Below are positions 30,247 to 39,422 of a stretch of 64,000 nt of DNA, in pieces; the stretch's first letter is position 1, and every line of letters starts with the position of its first letter. The notes beneath the pieces are model-generated. The model saw only the letters and a program-made list of their open reading frames with translations, did not search any database and had not been told where the DNA came from. The stretch lies in the NCBI GenBank assembly GCA_028285265.1, contig JANQPX010000020.1, positions 248,001-312,000 of the forward strand. Direction: 5' to 3'. The position numbers and the translations under genes were made by a program. This DNA is from Geminicoccaceae bacterium (GTDB taxonomy: Bacteria > Pseudomonadota > Alphaproteobacteria > Geminicoccales > Geminicoccaceae).

Positions 30247-30743
30247 AATAGATCCGAGCTGATCTCTGGCACCTGAGTCGTGCCGGCTGAGCAGAGCCTG
30301 TCTGGTCAGGCTGAAACGGCGCTGCCCCTTTCTTATAGCCCCCGAGACCTCCTCGGTCTGCGTTCGCTGATGGGTGCGCAAGGCGTTGGGTGAGGTGCCT
30401 TTGATCATCGCATTGGGGCCGCCGATCCCATCTCCAAGCCCGTCCGTTCTCCCCGAGTGGTGAGAACCGATTGACAACGGACGCATGCCGTCACGTCGCT
30501 CACATCGAGGCAGGTCTGATCGAAGGACCCGGTGTCGTACTCGGTTGAACAAACCAATGATGCTCCGTGCCGCAACAATGACGCTGTTGGCCACTAAGGG
30601 GTGCCGCCTTGATTGGATCCTGCCGGTGGATCGAGATAAAGCGGTGAGGGATATCGGAAAAGGACCGCGTGATCATGCTCAGACATCTGGCGTCTCAGGC
30701 AACGTTCCGGTACGCAAATGAGGGCAACTGATAGTGGGACATC
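30247..30743. other. 497-base intergenic region between pgm and the 5-oxoprolinase gene
   Basis: No gene recognised. Several short stems are present, for example AGCCTG/CAGGCT near 30300, but no clear terminator. Open frames on both strands have no ribosome site or family features. The region may hold the promoter of the 5-oxoprolinase gene. Confidence 0.45.
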
Positions 30744-33700
30744 ATGATGTGGCAGTTTTGGATCGATCGCGGCGGCACCTTTACCGACATTGTAGCGCGA
30801 TCGCCTGATGGCGTGATCCAGACGCTGAAACTGCTTTCGGAAAACCCAGAGCAATATAAGGACGCTGCTGTGCAGGGCGTCCGTCAAGTTTTGGGACTTG
30901 CCCATGGCCAGCCGGTACCGGCGGGAGCCTCCATCAAGATGGGGACGACGGTTGCCACCAATGCCTTGCTCGAACGCAAAGGGGACAGAACTCTCCTACT
31001 GATTACCCAAGGGCTTGGTGATCTCTTACGGATTGGCTACCAGAACCGCCCAAAGCTGTTCGACTTGAATATCGTCCTACCCTCGATGTTGTACGAGCAA
31101 GTCGCCGAAATCGAGGAACGCGTCAGCGCGCAAGGCGACGTCATCACCCCGCTCGACGAAGAGCGCGCAGCGGCAGCGCTGAAGAACGCATATGACAACG
31201 GTATTCGCGCCGTGGCTATCGCGTTCATGCATGGCTATCGCCACACCGACCACGAGGCACGAGTCGCTGCGATCGCTCGGCATATCGGGTTCACCCAAGT
31301 GTCCGTAAGCCACGATGTCAGCCCGTTGATGAAGTTAGTCTCTCGTGGCGACACGACCGTTGTCGATGCTTATCTGTCGCCGATCCTTCGACGCTATGTT
31401 GATCAGGTATCGAACGAGCTTCAGGTCGATTCCCGTGCCGGATCACGACTCCTTTTCATGCAATCGAATGGTGGCTTGACTGACGCGAAACTATTTCAAG
31501 GCAAAGATGCCATCCTTTCCGGGCCTGCCGGTGGCGTGGTCGGCATGGTACAGACTGGAAAGATCGCGGGCTTCGAAAAACTGATAGGTTTCGATATGGG
31601 CGGCACCTCTACGGACGTTGCCCATTTCGACGGCGTCTATGAGCGCGCCTTCGAAACCGAAGTCGCTGGCGTGCGTATGCGCGCTCCAATGATGCATATC
31701 CACACAGTTGCAGCCGGTGGCGGTTCGATTCTTCACTTTGACGGTGCACGCTATCGCGTTGGGCCAGACAGCGCAGGCGCTAATCCAGGTCCGGCCTGCT
31801 ATCGGCGAGGCGGCCCATTGGCCGTGACCGATGCGAATGTCCTTCTCGGCAAGATCCAACCTGATCACTTTCCAGATGTCTTCGGGCCTCAAGCTAATGA
31901 GCCGCTGGATGCTGATATCGTCGTTAAAAAATTCTCGGAACTCGCTGAAAACATTGCAGAAAAGACTGGCGACAAAGAACTGAAGGTTGAGGAGGTCGCC
32001 GAGGGATTTCTTCGCATCGCGGTCGAAAACATGGCCAATGCCATCAAGAAAATCAGTGTTCAGCGTGGCTATGATGTGACGGAATACACCTTGAACTGCT
32101 TTGGTGGGGCAGGGGGACAACATGCATGCCTTGTGGCGGATTCCCTCGGAATTTCAAAGGTATTGCTCCATCCCTTCGCAGGCGTTCTTTCTGCCTACGG
32201 CATGGGTCTGGCGGACATTCGCGCCATGCGCGAGGCACAGATCGAGCAGCCGCTCAACGACGGCAGCGAACGCGAGCTGACAATGTCGTTTAAGAAACTG
32301 GAGCAAGATGCCGTCGCCGAATTAGAAGGGCAGGGGATTGCACGCGACCAGATTACGGTCATCCATCAGGTCCATCTCCGTTACGAGGGCACCCATCAGC
32401 CACTTCTCGTGGATTTTGCCGGTATTAGCGAGATGCACCAAGCATTTGAAGAAGCTCACAAATCGCGTTTTGGCTTTGCGGTAGCCCAACGCCGTCTGAT
32501 GGTCGAAGCCTTGTCCCTCGAAGCGGTCGCCACAATGGACGTTGCTGGGGAAGTCGAGACTTCGGTGTCCTCTGATGCACCGACGCCCAATGTAAGACAA
32601 CATGTCGACATGTGGAGCGAATCAGCTTGGCGAAGCACACCACTTTACCACCGAGACGACCTGGCGCCCGGTCATGTCATTGACGGGCCGGCAATCATCG
32701 TCGAGGCAAACAGTACCAATGCAATTGAGGCGGGATGGCGTGCCGAATTCAATAGGTTCGGCCACCTTCTTCTAACGAGAATTCAACCAAAAGAAGAGGT
32801 GGAGGCCGTCGGCACGTCCGTCGATCCTGTGATGCTGGAGGTCTTTAACAACCTTTTCATGTCTATCGCAGAACAGATGGGCGTCACCCTCGCGAACACA
32901 GCTTACTCCGTTAACATAAAGGAAAGGTTGGACTTTTCCTGCGCTCTTTTTGACGATGAAGGAGCGCTTGTTGCTAATGCGCCCCATGTGCCTGTGCACC
33001 TCGGCTCCATGAGCGACTCAGTGCGCACCATCGCCCAGTTGAATGCAGGTAAGATGCGACCAGGTGATGTATTTATGCTCAACGCCCCTTTTAACGGCGG
33101 CACACATCTTCCTGACGTGACGTTGATCACGCCCGTCTTTAACGACGAAGGCGACGACATCCTGTTTTACGTAGGCTCACGCGGACATCATGCCGACATC
33201 GGTGGGCGCACTCCTGGATCGGCACCTCCTGACAGCCGTCATATCGAAGAGGAAGGCGTGCTGATCGACAATTGGAAACTGGTTGATCAAGGAGCCTTAC
33301 GGGAAGCAGCAACTCGTGAGCTCTTGGAGTCAGGACGATATCCTTGCCGCAATGTCGATCAAAATATGGCTGATATCACCGCGCAAATCGCCGCCAATGA
33401 GACGGGCGTCAGCGAAATTCGAAAGATGGTACGCCATTTCGGTCTTGATGTTGTACAGGCCTATATGGGCCACGTCCAAGACAACGCTGAGGAGATGGTG
33501 CGACGCGTGATCGATGTTCTCAAGGACAGTTCCTTCACCTATCCCCTAGATAGTGGTGCAGAGATCAAGGTCGCGATCAAGGTCGACAAGGCTAATCGCT
33601 CAGCCGTTATCGACTTCACCGGCACGTCTGATCAGGACGAGAAAAACTACAATGCACCGCTCGCTGTAACCAAAGCCGCTGTCCTCTATGTGTTTCGAAC

Positions 33701-34343
33701 CCTCGTTGATGACGATATCCCGCTGAACGAAGGCTGTCTAAAGCCCCTGCAGGTCATCGCTCCGAAGGGATCGATGATCCATGCGCAATATCCAGCCGCT
33801 GTGATTGCTGGAAACACCGAGGTTTCTCAGAGTATTACCGACACGCTTTATGGTGCGCTCGGCGTCATTGCCGGGTCGCAGGGAACGGTGAACAATTTTG
33901 TCTATGGCAATGACACCTATCAAAACTATGAGACGATTTGCGGCGGCACCGGAGCTGGACCAGATTTCGACGGAGCCAGTGCTGTTCATTGCCACATGAC
34001 CAACACGCTCATGACCGATCCAGAAGTCCTTGAATGGCGCTATCCCGTCCGTCTCGAAGAGTTCCGAATTCGGCCGCAGTCTGGAGGGAAAGGGCGGCAC
34101 TCCGGTGGCAATGGCATTGTTCGACGTCTACGCTTTCTTGAGCCCATGACGACAACGGTGCTGACATCGCATCGGATCACGCGTCCCTTCGGCGTCAATG
34201 GCGGGGAGGAGGGCTCCCCTGGGCGAAATGCTGTTGAGCGTGCTGATGGCAGGATCGAAGAACTCGCCGGTAATGACGAGACCGAAATGGCACAGGGTGA
34301 TATCTTCATTATGGAAACCCCAGGCGGCGGTGGCTACGACTGA
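30744..34343 (+). CDS. 5-oxoprolinase (fused HyuA/HyuB hydantoinase-type)
   Basis: A 1199-residue protein with both subunits of the hydantoinase family in one chain. Residues 1 to ~690 are HyuA-like: DRGGTFTDIV at 8-17, GTTVATNALLERKG, FMQSNGGLTD and GFDMGGTSTDV, an actin-like ATPase fold. Residues ~700-1199 are HyuB-like: IKERLDFSCALFD, HVPVHLGSMSDSVR and a glycine-rich end METPGGGGYD. The fused form is typical of ATP-dependent 5-oxoprolinase, which opens 5-oxoproline to glutamate, though related acetophenone or N-methylhydantoin enzymes cannot be excluded. A 51-base gap leads to a cupin gene. ATG 30744 and 30747 are both possible. Confidence 0.9.
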   Translation: MMWQFWIDRGGTFTDIVARSPDGVIQTLKLLSENPEQYKDAAVQGVRQVLGLAHGQPVPAGASIKMGTTVATNALLERKGDRTLLLITQGLGDLLRIGYQNRPKLFDLNIVLPSMLYEQVAEIEERVSAQGDVITPLDEERAAAALKNAYDNGIRAVAIAFMHGYRHTDHEARVAAIARHIGFTQVSVSHDVSPLMKLVSRGDTTVVDAYLSPILRRYVDQVSNELQVDSRAGSRLLFMQSNGGLTDAKLFQGKDAILSGPAGGVVGMVQTGKIAGFEKLIGFDMGGTSTDVAHFDGVYERAFETEVAGVRMRAPMMHIHTVAAGGGSILHFDGARYRVGPDSAGANPGPACYRRGGPLAVTDANVLLGKIQPDHFPDVFGPQANEPLDADIVVKKFSELAENIAEKTGDKELKVEEVAEGFLRIAVENMANAIKKISVQRGYDVTEYTLNCFGGAGGQHACLVADSLGISKVLLHPFAGVLSAYGMGLADIRAMREAQIEQPLNDGSERELTMSFKKLEQDAVAELEGQGIARDQITVIHQVHLRYEGTHQPLLVDFAGISEMHQAFEEAHKSRFGFAVAQRRLMVEALSLEAVATMDVAGEVETSVSSDAPTPNVRQHVDMWSESAWRSTPLYHRDDLAPGHVIDGPAIIVEANSTNAIEAGWRAEFNRFGHLLLTRIQPKEEVEAVGTSVDPVMLEVFNNLFMSIAEQMGVTLANTAYSVNIKERLDFSCALFDDEGALVANAPHVPVHLGSMSDSVRTIAQLNAGKMRPGDVFMLNAPFNGGTHLPDVTLITPVFNDEGDDILFYVGSRGHHADIGGRTPGSAPPDSRHIEEEGVLIDNWKLVDQGALREAATRELLESGRYPCRNVDQNMADITAQIAANETGVSEIRKMVRHFGLDVVQAYMGHVQDNAEEMVRRVIDVLKDSSFTYPLDSGAEIKVAIKVDKANRSAVIDFTGTSDQDEKNYNAPLAVTKAAVLYVFRTLVDDDIPLNEGCLKPLQVIAPKGSMIHAQYPAAVIAGNTEVSQSITDTLYGALGVIAGSQGTVNNFVYGNDTYQNYETICGGTGAGPDFDGASAVHCHMTNTLMTDPEVLEWRYPVRLEEFRIRPQSGGKGRHSGGNGIVRRLRFLEPMTTTVLTSHRITRPFGVNGGEEGSPGRNAVERADGRIEELAGNDETEMAQGDIFIMETPGGGGYD

Positions 34344-34394
34344 GATCGTCGGCCTGAATGTTGACGTTGGTCCTTAGCGAAAGGGAAATGAGCC

Positions 34395-34793
34395 ATGTCA
34401 GACAAGGGCTGGACGTTCGTTCATAACCTCGCCAGTGAGGCGACATGGACACCGGGCCTTCGAGAGATCTTCGACTATCGTGACCTCGGCATTCAAGAGG
34501 GAACGAAGGGCGACTATGTCGCGCACATCATCAAGGCGAACGGCAAAAAGCAGGCGGACAAGGTGCAGCAATGGCACATCCACAAGTGCGACTTTCAGTT
34601 CGTCATGGTTCTAAACGGCTGGGCGACCTTCGAGTATGAAGGGCAGGGCGAGCACACAATCAGGAAAGGCGACGCTATTCTGCAAACGCCGATGATCAAG
34701 CATCGCGAAATCGCCTGTTCAGAAGACTTTGAGGTCCTTGAGATCGTGTCGCCTGCTAATTTCGAGACTGAAATCGTCGATGCACCGGCATAA
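34395..34793 (+). CDS. Cupin-domain protein
   Basis: A 132-residue single-domain cupin, 51 bases after the 5-oxoprolinase gene and likely cotranscribed. The barrel spans residues ~45-115, with metal-ligand-like histidines in QQWHIHKCDFQFVMVLNGW and a second-half segment DAILQTPMIKHREI. It may be an enzyme, a binding protein or a regulator-like accessory of the 5-oxoprolinase; sequence alone does not decide. The ribosome site (AAAGGGAAATG-like) fits the start. Confidence 0.85.
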   Translation: MSDKGWTFVHNLASEATWTPGLREIFDYRDLGIQEGTKGDYVAHIIKANGKKQADKVQQWHIHKCDFQFVMVLNGWATFEYEGQGEHTIRKGDAILQTPMIKHREIACSEDFEVLEIVSPANFETEIVDAPA

Positions 34794-34900
34794 AAAGGCT
34801 CTGCCATAGGTCGTGCCTTGATCGCCAAGACAGACATAGAACGTTCCAAATCCCAATCTGAGGCCTTGGTTCTCCCGCCAATAGCGGGTGAGAACACCGT

Positions 34901-36166
34901 CTAATAGGCCTGACCAAAACGATACCACGGGATGAAGTTCTCAGGACGCTCTTTCCAAGGGTGGTTGGTTTCCGGTGACCGGTAGACGAAAACTTGACCT
35001 GAGGGCTGACCGCCGATGCGGGCCTTTGGAGCCGCAACGATTAGATCTTCATGACCATCCGCATCAAGATCAGCTTTGACGGAAACGTGCCCGAAATCGA
35101 TGTCGTTCCAAGGCCCCTCAAGATCAAAGGGGTCGACCGTGATCAGAGTCTGCCCGACGACCGGTGCTACCTTGAGGGCCGGCTGTGGATCGCCCCAACG
35201 TTTAGGAGGATTCCTCGATTGGCCCCGATAGGCCCGGAGCACTCCGTCATCAGAACCAACGATGAGATCAGCACGGTTATCGTCGTCGAGTTGTTTGGCG
35301 TGCACGATGGAGCCAAAACCCTGTGCTTGTTCTTCAACCAGCCGGCCCCATGGGCGAAGACCACGGACATCATCTCCTTTGTAAAGGTAGACCGCGCCGA
35401 TCATCTTGTCTGAGCCTGCTAAGCTTTCGCCAGGTGCGCCGACGGCGAGATCAGGGATGGCATCACCATCAAAGTCACCGACGGCTAAGCTGTGGCCGAA
35501 GCGATCGCCGGCTTCATCGGCATCTAGAATGTTATCAGGCGCCGATCCATAGATTTTTACCAACCCATAAATGTCACTGGCGCTTAGCTTCGGCACGCCA
35601 ATCGAGAACCTCCGTGTCGCGTCTGCGACACAAGCGACCATGATCGAATCGAAGTCAAAAGTCGTGATTGGCAGGTCGTGCTCGACATAGCGCCTACCAT
35701 CCTTGCCAGTAATCCCGCAGGCATCCTGATAAGGCGCATCGGAACGGGCGTATTCATGACCAAAACCGAGAGCGTGACCGAACTCGTGCACGGCCGCTTT
35801 CGCATTGATTGATAGCGCAGCGACGCTCCACAGCTTGGGGAGTTTCATACCATCCTCGAGCCCGTCGAGTTGGCGACCCCGCGCGATGGTATTGGGATGC
35901 TCCTTGTTGAGGCGAATACGAATGCCACGACTTCCGTCGCTGCAAGGCCCCCAGCCCAAAAATTTGACAGCAGATTCCTTAGCCCAAGACTGCTCGACTG
36001 ACGTCCGAATCTGTTGCCGGTCCTGTCTATGCTCTTGTTGGGGATCTTCGAAGCAGACAGGAATTGGTAAGTCGTTCCATGCCTGCCCAGGGGTCAACGT
36101 AAGCGCATATGACGGGTTCCAGGACAAGAGCCCTATCGACAAGAAGAGGACAGACCTTGGACGCAT
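34901..36166 (-). CDS. Secreted metzincin-like zinc protease with FG-GAP repeats
   Basis: A 421-residue protein with a signal peptide (residues 1-21, ending SYA). The zinc site HEFGHALGFGH is at 127-137 (HExxHxxGxxH), and SIM at 174-176 is a likely Met-turn, so the N-terminal ~200 residues look like a metzincin catalytic domain. From ~208 there are FG-GAP/integrin-like repeats: DRFGHSLAVGDFDGDAIPDL near 217, a central copy DDDNRADLIVG near 293 and IDFGHVSVKADLDADGHEDL near 360. Only about three blades are present, fewer than a full propeller. The DxDxDG-type loops suggest calcium binding. Substrate unknown. Confidence 0.82.
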   Translation of the reverse strand: MRPRSVLFLSIGLLSWNPSYALTLTPGQAWNDLPIPVCFEDPQQEHRQDRQQIRTSVEQSWAKESAVKFLGWGPCSDGSRGIRIRLNKEHPNTIARGRQLDGLEDGMKLPKLWSVAALSINAKAAVHEFGHALGFGHEYARSDAPYQDACGITGKDGRRYVEHDLPITTFDFDSIMVACVADATRRFSIGVPKLSASDIYGLVKIYGSAPDNILDADEAGDRFGHSLAVGDFDGDAIPDLAVGAPGESLAGSDKMIGAVYLYKGDDVRGLRPWGRLVEEQAQGFGSIVHAKQLDDDNRADLIVGSDDGVLRAYRGQSRNPPKRWGDPQPALKVAPVVGQTLITVDPFDLEGPWNDIDFGHVSVKADLDADGHEDLIVAAPKARIGGQPSGQVFVYRSPETNHPWKERPENFIPWYRFGQAY

Positions 36167-36387
36167 TGAGTGCCCCTAGTAATCCATAGAAAACCTTACG
36201 CCAGCGCACAGCTATGATTCTCTAATCAGATTTCAAGGTACAATTCTCATTCTCTGGATCAGGAACGCCAACGCACGTTCTATTGGTTTTTCTTATAGTG
36301 ACTATTGGCATTATCCAGCTTGTTCGCCCTGAGACTTAAGGTCAACTCTAGTTAAAGAGCTCACGAAGGCAACTCGATCATTCGGGA

Positions 36388-36981
36388 ATGACGCTCATGG
36401 GAGGCGGACCGACCAAACCAGGTCCAACGAGGCGTGACATCATGTCGTCGGCGGTAGGCCTCGCTGGACTGACACTTTTTTCTGATCCTTCTTCCGCTGC
36501 TAAGAAGCCCGAGTCCTTACCTCCGCAAGTTGGGGATCGTTTCCAGATCACAAAGGGGCCACTCAAAGGTGAGTTGCTCCGGCCCGGCCTACTCAAGATT
36601 GGTGAGGCACCAGTCATCGGCTTTCCGTTTGCTCCGGAAGACAATGTGCTGCGTCGGAAGAACCGGTTGAACCGGCTTCTTATGATCGAGCTCGATCCGG
36701 CAGACATGGAAGACGAAACGCGAGAACGATCAGCCAACGGTGTACTCGTTTATTCGGCCATTTGCACCCATCGCGGCTGTACAATTGCATCATGGAAGGC
36801 AGAAGAGCAGCACTTTCGTTGTCATTGCCATCTCTCGGAATTTGCACCGTTGGATAATGCTAGGCCCCTGACAGGCCCTGCAAAGAAACCGCTCGCCATG
36901 GTGCCAGCAACCGTCGACGAGGAGGGCTTCGTTGTGGCCACGGCCGAGTTCACGCGAAAACCAGGCGCTGCAAAGAAGTAG
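36388..36981 (+). CDS. Tat-exported Rieske 2Fe-2S protein
   Basis: A 197-residue protein. The N-terminus carries a twin-arginine signal (TRRDIMSSAVGLAGLTLF, residues 14-31). The Rieske cluster ligands are visible: C126 and H128 in CTHRGC, and C145 and H148 in CHCH; C131 and C147 are placed for the disulfide of high-potential Rieske proteins. It is not a complete bc1 subunit set, since no cytochrome b or c1 gene is near. It precedes the PQQ dehydrogenase by 92 bases and may carry electrons for it. That link is inferred from position only. Confidence 0.88.
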   Translation: MTLMGGGPTKPGPTRRDIMSSAVGLAGLTLFSDPSSAAKKPESLPPQVGDRFQITKGPLKGELLRPGLLKIGEAPVIGFPFAPEDNVLRRKNRLNRLLMIELDPADMEDETRERSANGVLVYSAICTHRGCTIASWKAEEQHFRCHCHLSEFAPLDNARPLTGPAKKPLAMVPATVDEEGFVVATAEFTRKPGAAKK

Positions 36982-37073
36982 TCTAGCAGAGTAACGGAGG
37001 TCAGTGGCGGACATTAAGCGGCAAGAAAAAACAAAAAATAATCGCATGTGTTGATATCAAGGGAGAGCAAAAG

Positions 37074-38828
37074 ATGGCGCGATCGAGACGATCTACGACA
37101 GGTTTATTGGTGACCGTTATCGCGAGTTGCTGGGCTGCTTCCGCGATGGCACAGAACTACAATCCTGTTACCGACGAGCGGCTTAAAAATCCCGAACCAG
37201 AGAACTGGCTGACTTGGCGAGGGAATTATGAGGGATGGGGATACAGCCCGCTCGATCAGATCAATGCCGATAACATTGGGGATTTGGTCCCGGTCTGGTC
37301 CTACTCGACCGGCGTCGCCGAAGGTCATCAAGCCCCGCCTTTCGTCAATGACGGCATGATGTTTGTGACAACGCCACAAAACCAGATCATTGCGCTGGAA
37401 GCGACGACCGGCAAGGAGATCTGGCGCTATGTGCGTGAGCTGCCCGACGATCTGTTCCAGCTCCATCCGACTAATCGTGGGCCGGCGCTTTACGGTGACA
37501 AGATCTATATGGCAACGGTCGATGCCTGTGTGGTCGCGCTGATGGCCGAGACCGGCGAAGAGGTCTGGGATGTTTGCATTGGCGACTACACCGATGGTTA
37601 CTATTCAACGCTGTCTCTCTTGGCTGCCGAGGGCGTTGTCGTTACCGGAGTCTCCGGTGGTGAGTACGGCATTCGAGGGTATATGGTCGCGCTCGACACC
37701 GAGACAGGCGAAGAAGTTTGGAAAACCTATACGATTCCTGGCCCTGGCGAGCCTGGTCACGAGACCTGGACAGGCGAAAGCTGGAAGACTGGCGGCGCCT
37801 CGGTTTGGATGCAGGGCAATTATGACGCCGAAACCAAGACTGCCTATTTTGGTACCGGAAACGGCGGTCCCTGGATGCCAGATACACGCCCGGGAGACAA
37901 TCTCTATGCGACTTCAGCGATAGCCGTCGATATCGAGACTGGCGAGATTAAGGGCTATCATCAGTATCATTGGAACGATGCTTGGGACTGGGATGAGGTT
38001 TCCGCTCCGCTCCTGATCGATATTGAACGAGACGGTCAAACGAGGAAGGGACTGATCCACGCCGGCCGTAATGGTTATCTCTGGGTGATGGAACGCACGC
38101 CTGAGGGGCAGATCAATTTCATTGCCGCCGACAAGTATGTTCGCCAGACGGCCTTTGAATCGATCGATCCTGAGACAGGGCGACCAAGCTACAACGAAGC
38201 GAATACACCTGGCACGAACAAAGAGGCGTTCTTCTGCCCGTCTCTTTGGGGCGGCAAGGATTGGCCACCCGAGGCCTATAATCCGGATACGGGCCTCTTT
38301 TACATCCCAGCGCACGAGAACCTTTGCTCCGAGTTTGGCGGCGTGCCACTCGACGAACGTGAACCTGGCGAGCTCTACATCGGCGTGCCGATCGATGTGA
38401 TTCTCTCAAGCCTACGCTTCGCCGAAGAGGTCGATGTTAGCCAGCCCGTGACCATCGGTCAGATCCAAGCTTGGGACCTGAATACGGGTGAGATGAAGTG
38501 GACCCACGATTTCAAGGATATGGAGTTCTGGGGCCCACTTTTGACGACCGGTGGCAATCTCTTATTTGCTGGCGGCACGCCTGATCGGATGTTCCGTGCC
38601 TTCGATGCGACAACCGGTGATGTTCTCTGGGAGTACCCAACCAATTCCGGCATCACTGCCGTGCCTTCAAGTTTTAGCGTCGATGGCAAGCAGTACATCG
38701 CCGTTCAATCCGGTTGGGGCGTTGACGCGGAGCGGATGCATGGTCTTTTGAAAGACATGCTTCCCGAGGGCAGAACTTATCCAGTGCCACAAGGTGGTGC
38801 GATTTGGGTCTTCGCCCTCAAAGAGTAG
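37074..38828 (+). CDS. PQQ-dependent alcohol dehydrogenase of the lanthanide (XoxF/ExaF-like) type
   Basis: A 584-residue eight-bladed propeller quinoprotein with a signal peptide (1-26, ending SAMA). Propeller W-motifs such as LEATTGKEIW and LDTETGEEVW recur. By position with methanol dehydrogenases, E197 (VSGGE), N263 (GTGN) and D305 are metal and catalytic residues and R332 (AGRNG) contacts PQQ. D305-W306-D307 has the extra aspartate that marks lanthanide enzymes; calcium enzymes have Ala or Ser there. The usual vicinal Cys-Cys before VNRG is absent (FQLHPTNRG). No cytochrome c domain is present. It should oxidise an alcohol or aldehyde in the periplasm. Confidence 0.9.
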   Translation: MARSRRSTTGLLVTVIASCWAASAMAQNYNPVTDERLKNPEPENWLTWRGNYEGWGYSPLDQINADNIGDLVPVWSYSTGVAEGHQAPPFVNDGMMFVTTPQNQIIALEATTGKEIWRYVRELPDDLFQLHPTNRGPALYGDKIYMATVDACVVALMAETGEEVWDVCIGDYTDGYYSTLSLLAAEGVVVTGVSGGEYGIRGYMVALDTETGEEVWKTYTIPGPGEPGHETWTGESWKTGGASVWMQGNYDAETKTAYFGTGNGGPWMPDTRPGDNLYATSAIAVDIETGEIKGYHQYHWNDAWDWDEVSAPLLIDIERDGQTRKGLIHAGRNGYLWVMERTPEGQINFIAADKYVRQTAFESIDPETGRPSYNEANTPGTNKEAFFCPSLWGGKDWPPEAYNPDTGLFYIPAHENLCSEFGGVPLDEREPGELYIGVPIDVILSSLRFAEEVDVSQPVTIGQIQAWDLNTGEMKWTHDFKDMEFWGPLLTTGGNLLFAGGTPDRMFRAFDATTGDVLWEYPTNSGITAVPSSFSVDGKQYIAVQSGWGVDAERMHGLLKDMLPEGRTYPVPQGGAIWVFALKE

Positions 38829-38870
38829 GTGGGTTCAGGGAGAAAACGTCTGCACAAGGACGCATGAACA

Positions 38871-39401
38871 ATGAAGCATATGACGTTGCAGCAAGTTGAA
38901 GGCTGGGATCAGCGCGGTCCCGGCCGCTTTCTTTCAACCGCCTCGAGACAGATCGGTCTTGGGGCGGCTGCCTTATTCTTCACCATTGGTATGGCATTTG
39001 CCGCTGCCCAGGAGCTTCCAAAGACAGATCAGGAACTGGTGGACCGTATTCGCAGTGCCATTGATACTAAAGACTACAGTCCGCTCGAACAGCTAGTCTA
39101 CTGGGAAGGGGCAGGTCGGATCAAACGAAACATTGTCGCTTTCGAGATCAGGCGAGGATTGGGACGCAAGATCGATAGCATCGCTTTCGAGGACTTTCCT
39201 GAAGATGGCATGGACAAGATCAATGCCATGGACAAGCTCCGTGTGAACATGCCGGTTACCAATCGGGTGCGAGTTACCTACGACGAGCCACCTATTGACG
39301 ATACTGGCAAACAACCAACGTCGGTTTTCCTGGTCGGCAAGAAAAATGGCACCTATCGTATTGCTTTGGTGGTGCGCAACTTCGATGACGATGACGACTG
39401 A
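38871..39401 (+). CDS. Exported protein of unknown function with Asp-rich tail
   Basis: A 176-residue protein. A hydrophobic segment near residues 28-46 (GLGAAALFFTIGMAFAAAQ) looks like a signal peptide preceded by a long N-terminal stretch, so the true start may lie later. The mature part is small and ends NFDDDDD, five aspartates in a row. I do not recognise a family. Its position between the PQQ dehydrogenase and the IorA/IorB genes suggests an accessory or metal-handling role in the same system. Confidence 0.78.
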   Translation: MKHMTLQQVEGWDQRGPGRFLSTASRQIGLGAAALFFTIGMAFAAAQELPKTDQELVDRIRSAIDTKDYSPLEQLVYWEGAGRIKRNIVAFEIRRGLGRKIDSIAFEDFPEDGMDKINAMDKLRVNMPVTNRVRVTYDEPPIDDTGKQPTSVFLVGKKNGTYRIALVVRNFDDDDD

Positions 39402-39422
39402 GAGACAACAGGGAGGTATCTG

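Noticed and set aside
31491..32123. 210-codon minus-strand frame inside the 5-oxoprolinase gene
   Set aside because: Shadow of an intact fused hydantoinase gene with no independent evidence.
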